DNA of 64,000 nt. Origin: Bailinhaonella thermotolerans (GTDB taxonomy: Bacteria > Actinomycetota > Actinomycetes > Streptosporangiales > Streptosporangiaceae). The notes under the pieces were generated by a model that saw only the letters and a list, made by a program, of their open reading frames with translations, ran no database searches and was not told where the DNA came from. Numbering within the stretch: the stretch's first letter is position 1; each line of letters begins with the position of its first letter. A program made the position numbers and the translations under genes. The stretch covers positions 248,001 through 312,000 of the forward strand of contig NZ_QZEY01000007.1 in the NCBI RefSeq assembly GCF_003594875.1, written 5' to 3'. Shown piece by piece: positions 45,829 to 55,261 of the stretch.

Positions 45829-47151
45829 TCAGGCGCGGCTCAGCCGTTTCAGGAGGAGGGTGGAGGGGACGGGGCGGGCGCCGTCGCGGCGGACGGAGTC
45901 GGCGACCTCGCGGTCGGCGGAGAAGACCACGACCGGGCGGCCCTGGGGCTCGGCGCGGACGAGCTCGCGGATGAGGTCGTCGGCGGTCTGGCCGGGGGCG
46001 CTGAAGCGCACGCGGACGCCGCGCGGGGCCGGGACGGACACGGGGGCGCCCAGCTCGGCGCCGTCCCACACGCACGTGACCTCGGCGCGGATCTGGGTGG
46101 CCAGCGCCGACAGCCCGGTCAGCAGGCGGGCGCGCTGGTCGGCGAGGGTCAGGTGGGGGTACCCCGTCTTGGTCACGTTGTAGCCGTCCACGATGAGGTG
46201 GACCTGGGGCAGGGCGAGGAGCTGGTCCAGCAGCGCCGGGTCGTCGTCGGACAGCGCCCGGGCCGGGATGCCGCGCACGCCCGGCGACTCGGGCGAGATC
46301 GCCTCCACGCTGTCCGCGGGCCGCGTGATGCTCGTGGGCAGGGCCAGCTCGCGCCGCAGGCCGGCGGCGGCCTCCTGGAGCGTGTCGAGCAGCACGCGCA
46401 GCCGGGCGTCCTCCAGCGAGCGCTCCCCGCGGGCGACCCTGCGGCCGGACTCCAGTTGCCGCTCGGCGTCGGCCAGCCGCTCGCGCAGCCGCCGCAGCTC
46501 CGACTCGGTCGCCCCGGCGGCGGTGGCCGCCGCGGCCCGCTCGGCGGTGACCTGCTGGAGCAGGTCCTCCCGGTCGCGCTCCGCCGCGCGCGCCCGCTCG
46601 CGGGCCTCGTGCAGCTTGCGGCGCAGCTCGGCGTTCTCGGCCCGGGCCGACCGAAGCTGCTCGCGCAGCCGTTCGGTGTCCTCCTTCAGCGCGGCCTTGG
46701 CGGCGGCGAGCTGCTCGCGCAGCCGGGCCGCGGCCTCCTCCGCCGCGTTGCCCTCGGCGACCGCCGCCGCCCGGTCCAGGTCGGCGCGGGCCACCTCGAC
46801 CGTGTCCTGCCACCCGGCCGGCCGTACGAGGTAGGCGGCGGAGGCGAGCACGACCGGGTCGGCGGCGGCCGGGAGCCTGCCCTCGCGCAGGGCGGCGACC
46901 AGCTCGGGAGAGCCGGCCTCCAGGGCCTCGGCCACGCGCTCGCGGAAGTCCTTGTCGGCTTCGAGCTGGGCGGCCAGGTGCGGGGCCGCGAGGCGGGCCC
47001 GCCGCCGCGGCTCGAACCTGGCGAACGGCTTCAGCGTGGCGGGGAGCTGCTCGGCGGGCAGGGTGCCCAGGGCCTGGGCGGCCAGTTCCACGACGTGCTG
47101 GCGAACCGCCTCGGGCAGAGGGCGGTCAAGTCCATCGGGGGAAGAATTCAT
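45829..47151 (-). CDS. NYN-domain protein with coiled coil (YacP/Rae1-like)
   Basis: The protein has 440 residues from ATG 47151; GTG 47166 is an in-frame alternative and neither has a ribosome site. Residues 1-125 are helical. Residues 130-270 form a long coiled coil. The C-terminal NYN_YacP nuclease-like domain has VHLIVDGYNVTKTGYP, VTCVWDGAELG, APGQTADDLIRELV and VFSADREVADSV, with the conserved acidic residues intact. The family includes the ribosome-associated endoribonuclease Rae1, so RNA cleavage at ribosomes is plausible. Confidence 0.82.
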   Translation of the reverse strand: MNSSPDGLDRPLPEAVRQHVVELAAQALGTLPAEQLPATLKPFARFEPRRRARLAAPHLAAQLEADKDFRERVAEALEAGSPELVAALREGRLPAAADPVVLASAAYLVRPAGWQDTVEVARADLDRAAAVAEGNAAEEAAARLREQLAAAKAALKEDTERLREQLRSARAENAELRRKLHEARERARAAERDREDLLQQVTAERAAAATAAGATESELRRLRERLADAERQLESGRRVARGERSLEDARLRVLLDTLQEAAAGLRRELALPTSITRPADSVEAISPESPGVRGIPARALSDDDPALLDQLLALPQVHLIVDGYNVTKTGYPHLTLADQRARLLTGLSALATQIRAEVTCVWDGAELGAPVSVPAPRGVRVRFSAPGQTADDLIRELVRAEPQGRPVVVFSADREVADSVRRDGARPVPSTLLLKRLSRA

Positions 47152-47349
47152 CAGATATCTGGTCACGTCGCAGGAACATGGGTCTCACATACACGCTCGT
47201 ACCCCAAGCTGCCCAAATCCATGACAAGAGCACCATGAGGTCCCGCTAACTGTACGGCCAGCAGGCATGCAACGTTACTGTCCAGCCCTCGTGGACAAGC
47301 GCTTGCTAGGGGTGTACCACTGTCACAGGTCCCGTGAGCGGAGGTCCCC

Positions 47350-48459
47350 ATGAGCGCGCCAGGCGAGGAACGGCTCCGGACGAGCACGCGGGATCTGTCG
47401 GTCCTGCGCGGTCAGGTCGAGGACTGGCTGCGGGGCCGGCTGCCCGGCGCGAGCGGCGTCACGGTGTCCGAGCCGGAACAGCCCGGCGGCAACGGGATGT
47501 CCAGCGAGACGCTCATGTTCACCGCCTCCTGGACCGAGGCGGGGACCCCGCGCACCGTGGAGTGCGTGGCCCGGCTCGCCCCCGCCGAGGAGGCCGTGCC
47601 GGTCTTCCCGGCCTACGACCTGGGGAGGCAGTTCCGGCTGATGCGGCTGGCGCGCGAGCGGGCGGGGGTGCCCGCGCCGCGCGCGCTGTGGTTCGAGACC
47701 GACCCGCGCCACCTGGGCACGCCGTTCTTCGTGATGGAGCGCGAGCGCGGCCTCGTCCCGCCCGACGTGCTGCCGTACACCTTCGAGGGCTGGCTGCTCG
47801 ACGCCTCCCCCGCCGAGCGCGCGCTCCTCCAGCGCGAGTCCGTGGCCATCCTCGCCCGCCTGCACGACGCGCCGTACGCCGACGGGGAGCTGGCCTTCCT
47901 CGGCCCGGCCGACCACGCGCTGCGCCGCCACGTGGACGAGCAGCGCGCCTACTACCGGTGGGCGCACGCCGAGCGGCCCATCCCGGTCCTGGAGCGCGCC
48001 TTCGCCTGGCTGGAGGACCACTGGCCGGAGGACCCCGGTACGGCGGTGCTGAACTGGGGCGACGCGCGCATCGGGAACGTCATCTACCGCGACTTCCGCC
48101 CGGCCGCCGTGCTGGACTGGGAGATGGCCGCGCTGGCGCCGCGCGAGGTGGACCTGGCCTGGATGACCTTCCTGCACCGGTTCTTCCAGGACATCGCCGA
48201 GGCCCTGGGCCTGCCCGGCCTGCCGGACTTCATGCGCCCGTCCGACGTCTGCGCGCAGTACGCCGAGATGACCGGGTACGAGCCGCGCGACCTGCGGTTC
48301 TACGAGATGTACGCGGCGCTGCGGCACGGGGTCATCATGGGCCGGGTCTGGCGGCGGCGGGTGCGCTTCGGCGAGCAGCCCGAGCCCGAGGACCCCGACG
48401 ACCTGGTCATGCACCGGGCCACGATCGAGCGCATGCTCGACGGCCGCTACTGGGCCTGA
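47350..48459 (+). CDS. Phosphotransferase-family (APH/ACAD10-like) kinase
   Basis: The protein has 369 residues with an aminoglycoside-phosphotransferase-like fold. The N-lobe includes NGMSSETLMFTASW; the catalytic loop LNWGDARIGNVIY has Trp where many have His, and the metal-site AAVLDWEMAALAPREVDL is present. This branch is close to the N-terminal kinase of ACAD10/11, which phosphorylates hydroxy-acyl-CoAs in lipid breakdown. Substrate is not proven. GTG/ATG choice: ATG 47350 follows GGAGG. Confidence 0.8.
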   Translation: MSAPGEERLRTSTRDLSVLRGQVEDWLRGRLPGASGVTVSEPEQPGGNGMSSETLMFTASWTEAGTPRTVECVARLAPAEEAVPVFPAYDLGRQFRLMRLARERAGVPAPRALWFETDPRHLGTPFFVMERERGLVPPDVLPYTFEGWLLDASPAERALLQRESVAILARLHDAPYADGELAFLGPADHALRRHVDEQRAYYRWAHAERPIPVLERAFAWLEDHWPEDPGTAVLNWGDARIGNVIYRDFRPAAVLDWEMAALAPREVDLAWMTFLHRFFQDIAEALGLPGLPDFMRPSDVCAQYAEMTGYEPRDLRFYEMYAALRHGVIMGRVWRRRVRFGEQPEPEDPDDLVMHRATIERMLDGRYWA

Positions 48460-48574
48460 CCTCGCCCGGCCCGTGACCGGCACGGCGCCCGCGACCCGGC
48501 CGTGGCCGTACCGTGCCCGTATCGCGTCCGGCCGCTCGGGAAACTGTCGGTGGCGGCCTCTAGGGTCGGGCAGC

Positions 48575-50299
48575 GTGGTGGCTGTTCAGGGGACCTTCGA
48601 CGAGCTCGGCACCCCGCTCGCGGAGGTGACGTTCGTCGTCTTCGACCTGGAGACGACGGGCGGGTCGGCCGCCGACAACGCCATCACCGAGATCGGCGCG
48701 GTCAAGGTCAGGGCCGGCGAGATCCTGGGCGACTTCGGCACGCTCGTGGACCCCGGCGGGCCGATCCCGCCGTTCATCAGCGTGCTCACCGGCATCACCG
48801 ACGCGATGGTGATGGCCGCCCCCAAGATCGGCGAGGTGCTGCCGGCGTTCCTGGAGTTCATCCGGGGGGCGGTGCTGGTCGCCCACAACGCCCCCTTCGA
48901 CATGGGCTTCCTCAAGGCCGCCTGCGCCGCGCACGGCTACCCGCCCCCCGCCAACCCGGTCGTGGACACCGCCGACCTGGCCCGGCGGCTGCTCAGCCGC
49001 GACGAGGTGCCCAACTGCAAGCTCTCCACCCTGGCGCGGGTGTTCCGCTCCTCCACCGAGCCGTGCCACCGCGCGCTCGCCGACGCCCGCGCCACGACCG
49101 ACGTGCTCCACGCCCTGATCGAGCGGGTCGGCTCCTTCGACGTGCACACCCTGGAGGAGCTCAAGGGCTTCGTCCGGGCCCCCACCCCCGAGCAGCGGCG
49201 CAAGCGCCACCTGGCCGACGGCGTGCCCGCGAGGCCGGGGGTCTACGTCTTCGAGGACGAGCGCGGCGAGGCGCTCTACGTCGGCAAGAGCACCAACCTG
49301 CGCAACCGCGTGCGCTCCTACTTCACCGCCTCCGAGACCCGGCCCCGCGTCCGCGAGATGGTCGGCATCGCCGAGCGGGTGCGCACGATCGTGTGCGCCA
49401 CCGCCCTGGAGGCCGAGGTCCGCGAGCTGCGCCTGATCGCCGCGGCCAAGCCCCGCTACAACCGCCGCTCCCGCTTCCCCGAGAAGGCCGTCTGGCTCAA
49501 GCTCACGACCGAGGTGTTCCCCCGCCTGTCGATCGTGCGCGAGGTCAAGGACGACGGCGCGGCCTACCTGGGGCCCTTCGGCAGCGGCCGGGCCGCCGAG
49601 GACGCCCGCGCGGCGCTCCACGAGGCCGTGCCGCTGCGCCGCTGCAACGACCGCCTCTCCCCGCGCCGGCCGACCCCCGCGTGCGCCCTGCACGAGCTCG
49701 GCCGCTGCGGCGCCCCCTGCGAGGGCCGCGAGACCCCCGAGGCCTACTCCGAGCACGTCCGGGCCGCCCGCGCGGCCATGGAGACCGACGTGCGCCCCGT
49801 GGCGGCGGCCGTGCAGACCCGGATCGACCGGCTGTCGGCCGAGCTGCGTTACGAGGAGGCCGCGGCCGAGCGGGACCGGCTGGCCGCGTTCGTGCGCGCC
49901 GCCGCCCGCATGCAGCGGCTGGTGTCGCTGACCCGGCTGCCGGAGTTCGTCGCCGCCAGTCCCACCTTCGACGGCGGCTGGGACATCCACGTGGTGCGCC
50001 ACGGGCGGCTCGCGGCCGCCGGCACCATGCCGCGCGGCGCCCACCCGGTCCCGTTCGTGGACGCGCTGGTGGCCACCGCCGAGACCGTCGTCCCCGGCCC
50101 CGGCCCCACCCCGGCCGCGACCGCCGAGGAGACCGAGTGCGTGCTGCGCTGGCTCGACACGCCCGGCGTGCGCCTGGTCCGCCTCGACGAGGGCTGGAGC
50201 CAGCCCGTCCACGGCGCCGAGCGCCTGCGGGCCCGCATCGAGCGCGCCTACGCCTCCCCCGGCCCCCGCAGCCCCCGCGAAGGCCGCCCCCTGCGCTGA
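48575..50299 (+). CDS. DEDDh exonuclease fused to a UvrC-like GIY-YIG nuclease
   Basis: The protein has 574 residues from GTG 48575. The N-terminal epsilon-like 3'-5' exonuclease (about 15-185) has VVFDLETTG, LVAHNAPFDMGF and HRALADARAT. The GIY-YIG domain (about 210-300) has ARPGVYVFEDERGEALYVGKSTNLRNRVRSYF, followed by a UvrC-like region with ELGRCGAPCEG and a UVR motif-like helix (AELRYEEAAAERDRLAAF). The fusion matches M. tuberculosis Rv2191 and E. coli Cho-like repair nucleases. It probably cuts damaged DNA and trims ends. It is placed in the same order next to trpD/qcr. Confidence 0.9.
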   Translation: MVAVQGTFDELGTPLAEVTFVVFDLETTGGSAADNAITEIGAVKVRAGEILGDFGTLVDPGGPIPPFISVLTGITDAMVMAAPKIGEVLPAFLEFIRGAVLVAHNAPFDMGFLKAACAAHGYPPPANPVVDTADLARRLLSRDEVPNCKLSTLARVFRSSTEPCHRALADARATTDVLHALIERVGSFDVHTLEELKGFVRAPTPEQRRKRHLADGVPARPGVYVFEDERGEALYVGKSTNLRNRVRSYFTASETRPRVREMVGIAERVRTIVCATALEAEVRELRLIAAAKPRYNRRSRFPEKAVWLKLTTEVFPRLSIVREVKDDGAAYLGPFGSGRAAEDARAALHEAVPLRRCNDRLSPRRPTPACALHELGRCGAPCEGRETPEAYSEHVRAARAAMETDVRPVAAAVQTRIDRLSAELRYEEAAAERDRLAAFVRAAARMQRLVSLTRLPEFVAASPTFDGGWDIHVVRHGRLAAAGTMPRGAHPVPFVDALVATAETVVPGPGPTPAATAEETECVLRWLDTPGVRLVRLDEGWSQPVHGAERLRARIERAYASPGPRSPREGRPLR

Positions 50300-50374
50300 C
50301 CCGCCCGGCCCCGCGCACGCCGTACGGCGCGGGCGCGAGCCGTACATCCGGGACGCGGGCCCGGGAACGGCGAA

Positions 50375-50401
50375 GCCCCCGGCGGATGATCCGCCAGGGG
50401 C
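50375..50401. terminator. Bidirectional terminator between the nuclease fusion and qcrB
   Basis: GCCCC-C-GGCGGA and TCCGCC-A-GGGGC pair over 11 bp with one C-A mismatch and loop TGA. It lies between convergent genes. Confidence 0.65.
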
Positions 50402-50447
50402 CTGCCGGTGGCGTCGGAGCCTTCGGTTTCCGGTCAGTCGCGGCCGG

Positions 50448-52106
50448 TCAGTGCCGGGTGATCCCCTTCTGGGGCTCGCCCGCCAGGACCTCGCCGTGCT
50501 GCTCGCCGTGGCCGTCGTGGTGCTCCTCCAGGGGCACGTCGTCGGCCGTGTAGGCGTGGTTGAGCTTCACGCGCATCTTGCCCATGAGACCGCGCATGCC
50601 CGGCGCGGGCACCCCGCCCTCGTCGGCCGTGGTGTCCGGGAAGCGCTGGATCTCCTTCTTGCCCTTGATGTGCTCGGCCATCGGCTCGGAGGCCGGGGCG
50701 TGCACCTCGATGAACTCGCCGTTGGGCAGCCGCTTGATCACGCCGGTCTCCACGCCGTGGCCGATCACGTCGGCGTCGCGGCGCTGGAGGCCGATGCAGA
50801 TCCGGTACGTGATGATGTACGCGAGCACCGGGCCCAGGAAGATCATCACGCGGCCGAAGTAGGTCGTCGCGTTCAGCGAGATGTGGAAGTTGGCCGCGAT
50901 CTCGTCGTTCGCGCCCAGCAGCCACAGCAGGCCGTAGAAGGTGACGCCCGCCATGCCGATGGAGGTGCGGACCGGCGCGTTGCGCGGGCGGTCGCACAGG
51001 TGGTGCTCACGGTTGTCCCCGGTGATCCACCGTTCGACGAACGGGTAGACGCCCAGGCCGGTGAAGATCAACCCCAGTGGCACCAGCGCGGGGATCAGCA
51101 CGCTGAGCGGCAGTGTGTAGTCGCTCGCGATGTTGATCTCCCAGGGCACCATGATGCGCAGGGAGCCTTCCAGGAAGCCCATGTACCAGTCGGGCTGCGA
51201 TCCCGCCGAGATGTCCGCCGGCGTGTACGGCCCGAACGCCCAGATCGGGTTGATCTGGAAGAACGCGCCGAGAAGCGCGATCACGCCGAAGGTGAACAGG
51301 AAGAACGCGCCGCCCTTGGCCATGAAGGCCGGGTAGAAGGGCGCGCCGACCACGTTCTTCTCGGTACGGCCCTTGCCCGGCATCTGCGTGTGCTTCTGCA
51401 CCCACATCAGGATCAGGTGGGCCGTGACCAGCCCGAGCAGGATGCCCGGGATGAGCAGGATGTGGATCGTGAAGAACCTGGAGATGATGTCCTCGCCGGG
51501 GTACTCCCCGCCGAAGAGGAAGAACTGGATGTACGTGCCCACCAGCGGCAGCGACACGATCACGCCCTGGGTGATGCGCAGACCGGCGCCGGAGAGCAGG
51601 TCGTCCGGCAGCGAGTAGCCGGTGAGGCCCTCGAACAGCGCCAGCGTGAGCAGGCCCAGGCCGATGAGCCAGTTCAGCTCACGCGGCTTGCGGTACGCCC
51701 CGGTGAAGAACACCCGGAGCATGTGGATCATCATCGACGCGACGAAGAGCAGCGCCGCCCAGTGGTGCATCTGCCGCATGAGCAGGCCGCCGCGCACCTC
51801 GAACGAGATGTGCAGCGACGACTCGTAGGCGGCGCTCATCATGACGCCCTTGAGCGGCTCGTACGACCCGTCGTAGACGACGTGCTCCATGCTCGGCTTG
51901 AACCAGAGCGTCAGGAACGTACCGGTCAGCAGCAGGATGATGAACGAGTAGAGCGCGATCTCGCCCAGCAGGAACGACCAGTGGTCGGGGAAGACCTTGC
52001 GCAGGTTGCGCTTGAGGAAGTCCCCGGTCGGGATCCGCTCCTCGATGAACTTCAGGGGTCCATCGGCCGCTTTGGGAAGTTCGGGCTTGACAGTCGGCTG
52101 ACTCAT
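50448..52106 (-). CDS. qcrB: Cytochrome bc1 complex cytochrome b subunit
   Basis: The protein has 552 residues and starts at ATG 52106, overlapping qcrA by ATGA. It has at least eight transmembrane segments with the two haem His pairs (MHHWAALLFVASMMIHMLRVFF and HILLIPGILLGLVTAH). The Qo-site motif reads PDWY rather than the usual PEWY, as in actinobacterial forms. Actinobacterial QcrB is longer than mitochondrial cytochrome b; the last 130 residues, ending in a His-rich tail (EEHHDGHGEQH), are the extra part. It carries out menaquinol oxidation in the bc1-aa3 supercomplex. Confidence 0.96.
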   Translation of the reverse strand: MSQPTVKPELPKAADGPLKFIEERIPTGDFLKRNLRKVFPDHWSFLLGEIALYSFIILLLTGTFLTLWFKPSMEHVVYDGSYEPLKGVMMSAAYESSLHISFEVRGGLLMRQMHHWAALLFVASMMIHMLRVFFTGAYRKPRELNWLIGLGLLTLALFEGLTGYSLPDDLLSGAGLRITQGVIVSLPLVGTYIQFFLFGGEYPGEDIISRFFTIHILLIPGILLGLVTAHLILMWVQKHTQMPGKGRTEKNVVGAPFYPAFMAKGGAFFLFTFGVIALLGAFFQINPIWAFGPYTPADISAGSQPDWYMGFLEGSLRIMVPWEINIASDYTLPLSVLIPALVPLGLIFTGLGVYPFVERWITGDNREHHLCDRPRNAPVRTSIGMAGVTFYGLLWLLGANDEIAANFHISLNATTYFGRVMIFLGPVLAYIITYRICIGLQRRDADVIGHGVETGVIKRLPNGEFIEVHAPASEPMAEHIKGKKEIQRFPDTTADEGGVPAPGMRGLMGKMRVKLNHAYTADDVPLEEHHDGHGEQHGEVLAGEPQKGITRH

Positions 52107-53182
52107 GCCTTCTCTCCTTCACGGACCTTCTTCTCGGCGTCGCCGCGCTCCCAGAAGCTGGGCCCGACGGGCACCTCGAAGTCGCTCAGCGCGATGAGGT
52201 AGCCCTCGTTGTCCACGCCGATCGGAAGCTGCGGCAGCGGCCGGGCGGCGGGGCCGAAGACGACCTCGGCGCCGCGGGTCGCGTCGAAGGTGGACTGGTG
52301 GCACGGGCAGAGGATGTGGTGCGTCGTCTGCTCGTACAGCGCCGCCGGGCAGCCCACGTGGGTGCAGATCTTGGAGTAGGCCACGATGCCGTTGACCGTC
52401 CAGTTCTCCACCTTGGTCGGCGGCTGGATCTCCTCGGGCCGGAGCTTGATGAGGATCAGCGTCGCCTTGGCCAGGGCGTTCATGTCGTGCTCGTAGCCGT
52501 GCGGGACGACGGACAGGATGCCGCCCGGCGAGTTGAAGTCCGCCGCGCGGATCGGCTGCCCCGTGCCCTCGACGACCAGGCGCAGGCCCTTCTTCCACAC
52601 CGTGTGCCGCAGCGCGGTCTTCGGCATGGGGCCCAGGTCGCGCAGCAGCACGATCGGGAGCAGGCCCAGCGGGGCGGCCGCCAGCAGCAGCGTGCGGCGC
52701 ACGAGCTTGAAGCGGCCGAGACCGCTCTGCTGCGCGCCGTCGATGATGATCTGGTTCAGCTCGGACCGCTGCTCCGGCGAGGGAGCCAGGACCTTCCGCT
52801 TCTCGGTGATCTCGTACTTCGGCATGATGCCGCGCACCCACAGGGTGATGCCGACGGCCAGGCCGAGCAGCGCCAGGGCGAGCGTGCCGCCCAGGGTCGC
52901 GTTCGAGACCGCGGTGCTGTCCAGGTCGCCGACCTGGAAGACCACGTAGGAGACGATGAAGCCGATGCCCGCGAGGAACGTGATCAGGAAGGACAGCGCG
53001 ATGTACTTCTCGGTACGGCGCGCCTTGTCCGGGTCCTGGACGTAGATGCCCGGGGCCTCACGCGACTCGTCGATCTGCTCCCCGTGGACGAGGTACCCGC
53101 CCTCGGAGGGCGGGGTCCCCAGGATGCGCTTGGGAACCCGCTCTTCGCCCGGCTCGTTGATGTCGTTGGTGTTGTCAGTCAT
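52103..53182 (-). CDS. qcrA: Rieske iron-sulfur subunit of the bc1 complex
   Basis: The protein has 359 residues with three N-terminal transmembrane helices (about 60-80, 95-115 and 165-185), typical of actinobacterial QcrA and unlike the single helix of other Rieske proteins. The [2Fe-2S] site is CTHVGC and CPCHQS near the C terminus. It overlaps qcrC by 8 bases upstream and qcrB by 4 downstream. It passes electrons from menaquinol to cytochrome cc. Confidence 0.96.
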   Translation of the reverse strand: MTDNTNDINEPGEERVPKRILGTPPSEGGYLVHGEQIDESREAPGIYVQDPDKARRTEKYIALSFLITFLAGIGFIVSYVVFQVGDLDSTAVSNATLGGTLALALLGLAVGITLWVRGIMPKYEITEKRKVLAPSPEQRSELNQIIIDGAQQSGLGRFKLVRRTLLLAAAPLGLLPIVLLRDLGPMPKTALRHTVWKKGLRLVVEGTGQPIRAADFNSPGGILSVVPHGYEHDMNALAKATLILIKLRPEEIQPPTKVENWTVNGIVAYSKICTHVGCPAALYEQTTHHILCPCHQSTFDATRGAEVVFGPAARPLPQLPIGVDNEGYLIALSDFEVPVGPSFWERGDAEKKVREGEKA

Positions 53183-54023
53183 GCTGCTTCCGCTTCGCGG
53201 TGATCCACATGGCGGCGAGGACCAGGAGAACGATGCCGACCAGCCATGCCGCGAGGCCCTCGGTGACGGGGCCGATGCGACCGAGTCCGAAGCCGCCCGG
53301 GTCGGTCTGCTCGCGGACGCCCACGATGTAGGCGATCATGTCGCGCTTCTGCTCGGGCGTGATCGTGGTGTCGTTGAACACCGGCATCGCCTGAGGTCCG
53401 GTGACCATCGCCTCGTAGATCTGCTCGGGCGTGGCCTCGTTCAGGTTCGGCGCGTACTTGCCGCGCGTCAGCGCACCGCCCGCGCCCACCCAGTTGTGGC
53501 ACTGGATGCAGTTGGCGCGGAACAGCTCGCCGCCGCGGGCCTGGTTGCCCTTGGCCGGGTCGACCATGTCCCGCGAGGGAACGGCCGGCCCGCCGCCGAG
53601 GGAGTCGACGTAGGCCGAGACCTGGCGGATGGTGTCCGCGTTGACCCAGGCCGGGACGTTCTTGCGCGGCATCTGGGCGCCCGGGTTCGCCGCGGGCATG
53701 CGCCCGGTGCTCATCTGGAAGTCCACGGCCGCGGCGCCGACGCCGACCAGGGTCGGGGCCTGCGGCGTGCCCTCGCCGTTGAGCCCGTGGCAGCTCGCGC
53801 AGCTCGCCTCGAACAGCTTCTTGCCGGCGGCCACGTCGTCGGCCGCCTTCGTCGAGACGGCGCTGTTGGCCTCGGCGCGGTCGCCACCGGGCGCTATCAC
53901 GGCATAAACCCCGCCGATGAGGGCGAGGGCCAGAAGGAGGACGGCGTATCTCGCGAGGGGATGCCGCCGCCGCGCCGCCGCCCCCCTGTGGAACCTACTC
54001 ACAGAGTTCCCCGTTCGGGTCAT
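53175..54023 (-). CDS. qcrC: Dihaem cytochrome c subunit of the bc1 complex
   Basis: The protein has 282 residues with an N-terminal membrane anchor ([18 protein letters not shown]), two haem c sites (CASCH and CIQCH) and a C-terminal anchor ([16 protein letters not shown]). Such a cytochrome cc bridges the bc1 and aa3 parts directly, replacing soluble cytochrome c. ATG 54023 overlaps ctaE by ATGA. Confidence 0.96.
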   Translation of the reverse strand: MTRTGNSVSRFHRGAAARRRHPLARYAVLLLALALIGGVYAVIAPGGDRAEANSAVSTKAADDVAAGKKLFEASCASCHGLNGEGTPQAPTLVGVGAAAVDFQMSTGRMPAANPGAQMPRKNVPAWVNADTIRQVSAYVDSLGGGPAVPSRDMVDPAKGNQARGGELFRANCIQCHNWVGAGGALTRGKYAPNLNEATPEQIYEAMVTGPQAMPVFNDTTITPEQKRDMIAYIVGVREQTDPGGFGLGRIGPVTEGLAAWLVGIVLLVLAAMWITAKRKQHD

Positions 54024-54634
54024 CGGATGATGTAAATGGTCGCGAAGAGGCCGATCCAGACAACGTCAACGAAGTGCCAGTAATAGGACACCACGATCGC
54101 GCTGGTCGCCTGCTCGTGGGTGAAGCGCTTCGCGGCGTACGTGCGTCCCAGCATGAAGAGGAACGCGATCAGCCCTCCGGTCACGTGCAGACCGTGAAAG
54201 CCCGTGGTCAGGTAGAAGACCGAACCGTACGCCCCAGAGGAGAGCGTGGTGCCCTCGTGCGCCAGTTCGCTGTACTCGTACAGCTGGCCGCCGATGAAGA
54301 AGGCGCCCATGAGGAAGCTGACGATGTACCAGAACCGAAGCTTCCCGACCTGACCCTTTTCGGCCGCCCACACGCCCATCTGGCACGTCACACTGGACAG
54401 GACCAGGACAATCGTGTTGAACGTCGCGAACGGGATGTTGAGGTGCGCGTCCGGCCACGGCATGCCGCGGCCGATGCTCACCGACCGGATGGTGAAGTAC
54501 ACCGCGAACAGCGCCGCGAAGAACATGAGCTCAGAGGACAGCCAGACAATCGTCCCCACGCTGACCAGGTTCGGCCTGCGGGACGAGTGCGGTGTCGTCG
54601 TCGTAACTGCGGATGCTGTCGCCACGTGCAGCAT
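54020..54634 (-). CDS. ctaE: Cytochrome c oxidase subunit III
   Basis: The protein has 204 residues from ATG 54634, with no ribosome site; GTG 54625 is an alternative, and the longer frame to 54718 is unlikely. There are five transmembrane helices, as in the short actinobacterial subunit III. Landmarks are STVTCQ-type [27 protein letters not shown] and [14 protein letters not shown]. It is the first gene of ctaE-qcrCAB, so it is stoichiometric with the bc1 subunits; the other aa3 subunits are encoded 5 kb away. Confidence 0.95.
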   Translation of the reverse strand: MLHVATASAVTTTTPHSSRRPNLVSVGTIVWLSSELMFFAALFAVYFTIRSVSIGRGMPWPDAHLNIPFATFNTIVLVLSSVTCQMGVWAAEKGQVGKLRFWYIVSFLMGAFFIGGQLYEYSELAHEGTTLSSGAYGSVFYLTTGFHGLHVTGGLIAFLFMLGRTYAAKRFTHEQATSAIVVSYYWHFVDVVWIGLFATIYIIR

Positions 54635-54742
54635 TATTGCGTCAACCCATGCCGGGATGCCGCGCGACCCCCCGCTTGGGCGCATCACGGTCAGGACACG
54701 TCTCGACAAGCAGGGCATTTCACGTCAAACCGCGTACTGCCC

Positions 54743-54772
54743 TGACCCTACATCGTCGGCGACCGGTAGCAT
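54743..54772 (+). promoter_or_regulatory. Candidate promoter for receiver gene and trpD
   Basis: TGACCC (54743-54748) and TAGCAT (54767-54772) have an 18-bp spacer. The start would fall about 35 bases before ATG 54813. Confidence 0.4.
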
Positions 54773-54812
54773 CCGGAGTGACCGACCCGGCCGACGACTG
54801 GATTGCCACGAG

Positions 54813-55229
54813 ATGACCGAGCGCAGCGACGAAACGATGAGGGTTCTCGTCTACAGCGACGACGCCAGCACCCGCGCCAAGGTGCGGATGGCGATCGGGC
54901 GCAGGCCCGCGGCCGACGTGCCGCTCGTCGAGGTGGTCGAGTGCGCGACCGAGCCCGCGGTGTTCAAGCACCTGGAGTCCGGCTCGATCGACGTCGCGGT
55001 CCTCGACGGCGAGGCCGTGCCCGCCGGCGGCATGGGCGTCTGCCGCCAGGCCAAGGACGAGATCTACCGCTGCCCGCCGGTGTGCCTGCTCATCGCGCGC
55101 CGCGACGACCGCTGGCTCGCCAACTGGTCCCGCGCCGACGCCGTCGTCGCCCAGCCGCTCGACCCGATCGTGCTGGCCGAGAACGTCGCCGAGCTGCTCC
55201 GCCGCCGGGCCGCCCTGCCCGCCGGGTAA
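54813..55229 (+). CDS. Stand-alone receiver-like protein
   Basis: The protein has 138 residues from ATG 54813 (ATG 54837 also in frame). It resembles a CheY-like receiver: LVYSDDAS start, Asp in [10 protein letters not shown], and a C-terminal helix [14 protein letters not shown]. The canonical conserved Lys before Pro is replaced by Gln (VVAQPLDP), so phosphorylation-linked switching may be lost or changed. There is no output domain. It sits 32 bases before trpD on the same strand and opposite to the respiratory operon. Role unknown. Confidence 0.7.
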   Translation: MTERSDETMRVLVYSDDASTRAKVRMAIGRRPAADVPLVEVVECATEPAVFKHLESGSIDVAVLDGEAVPAGGMGVCRQAKDEIYRCPPVCLLIARRDDRWLANWSRADAVVAQPLDPIVLAENVAELLRRRAALPAG

Positions 55230-55261
55230 AAACCGCCCCCCGCATCGCCCAGGAGATCTAC

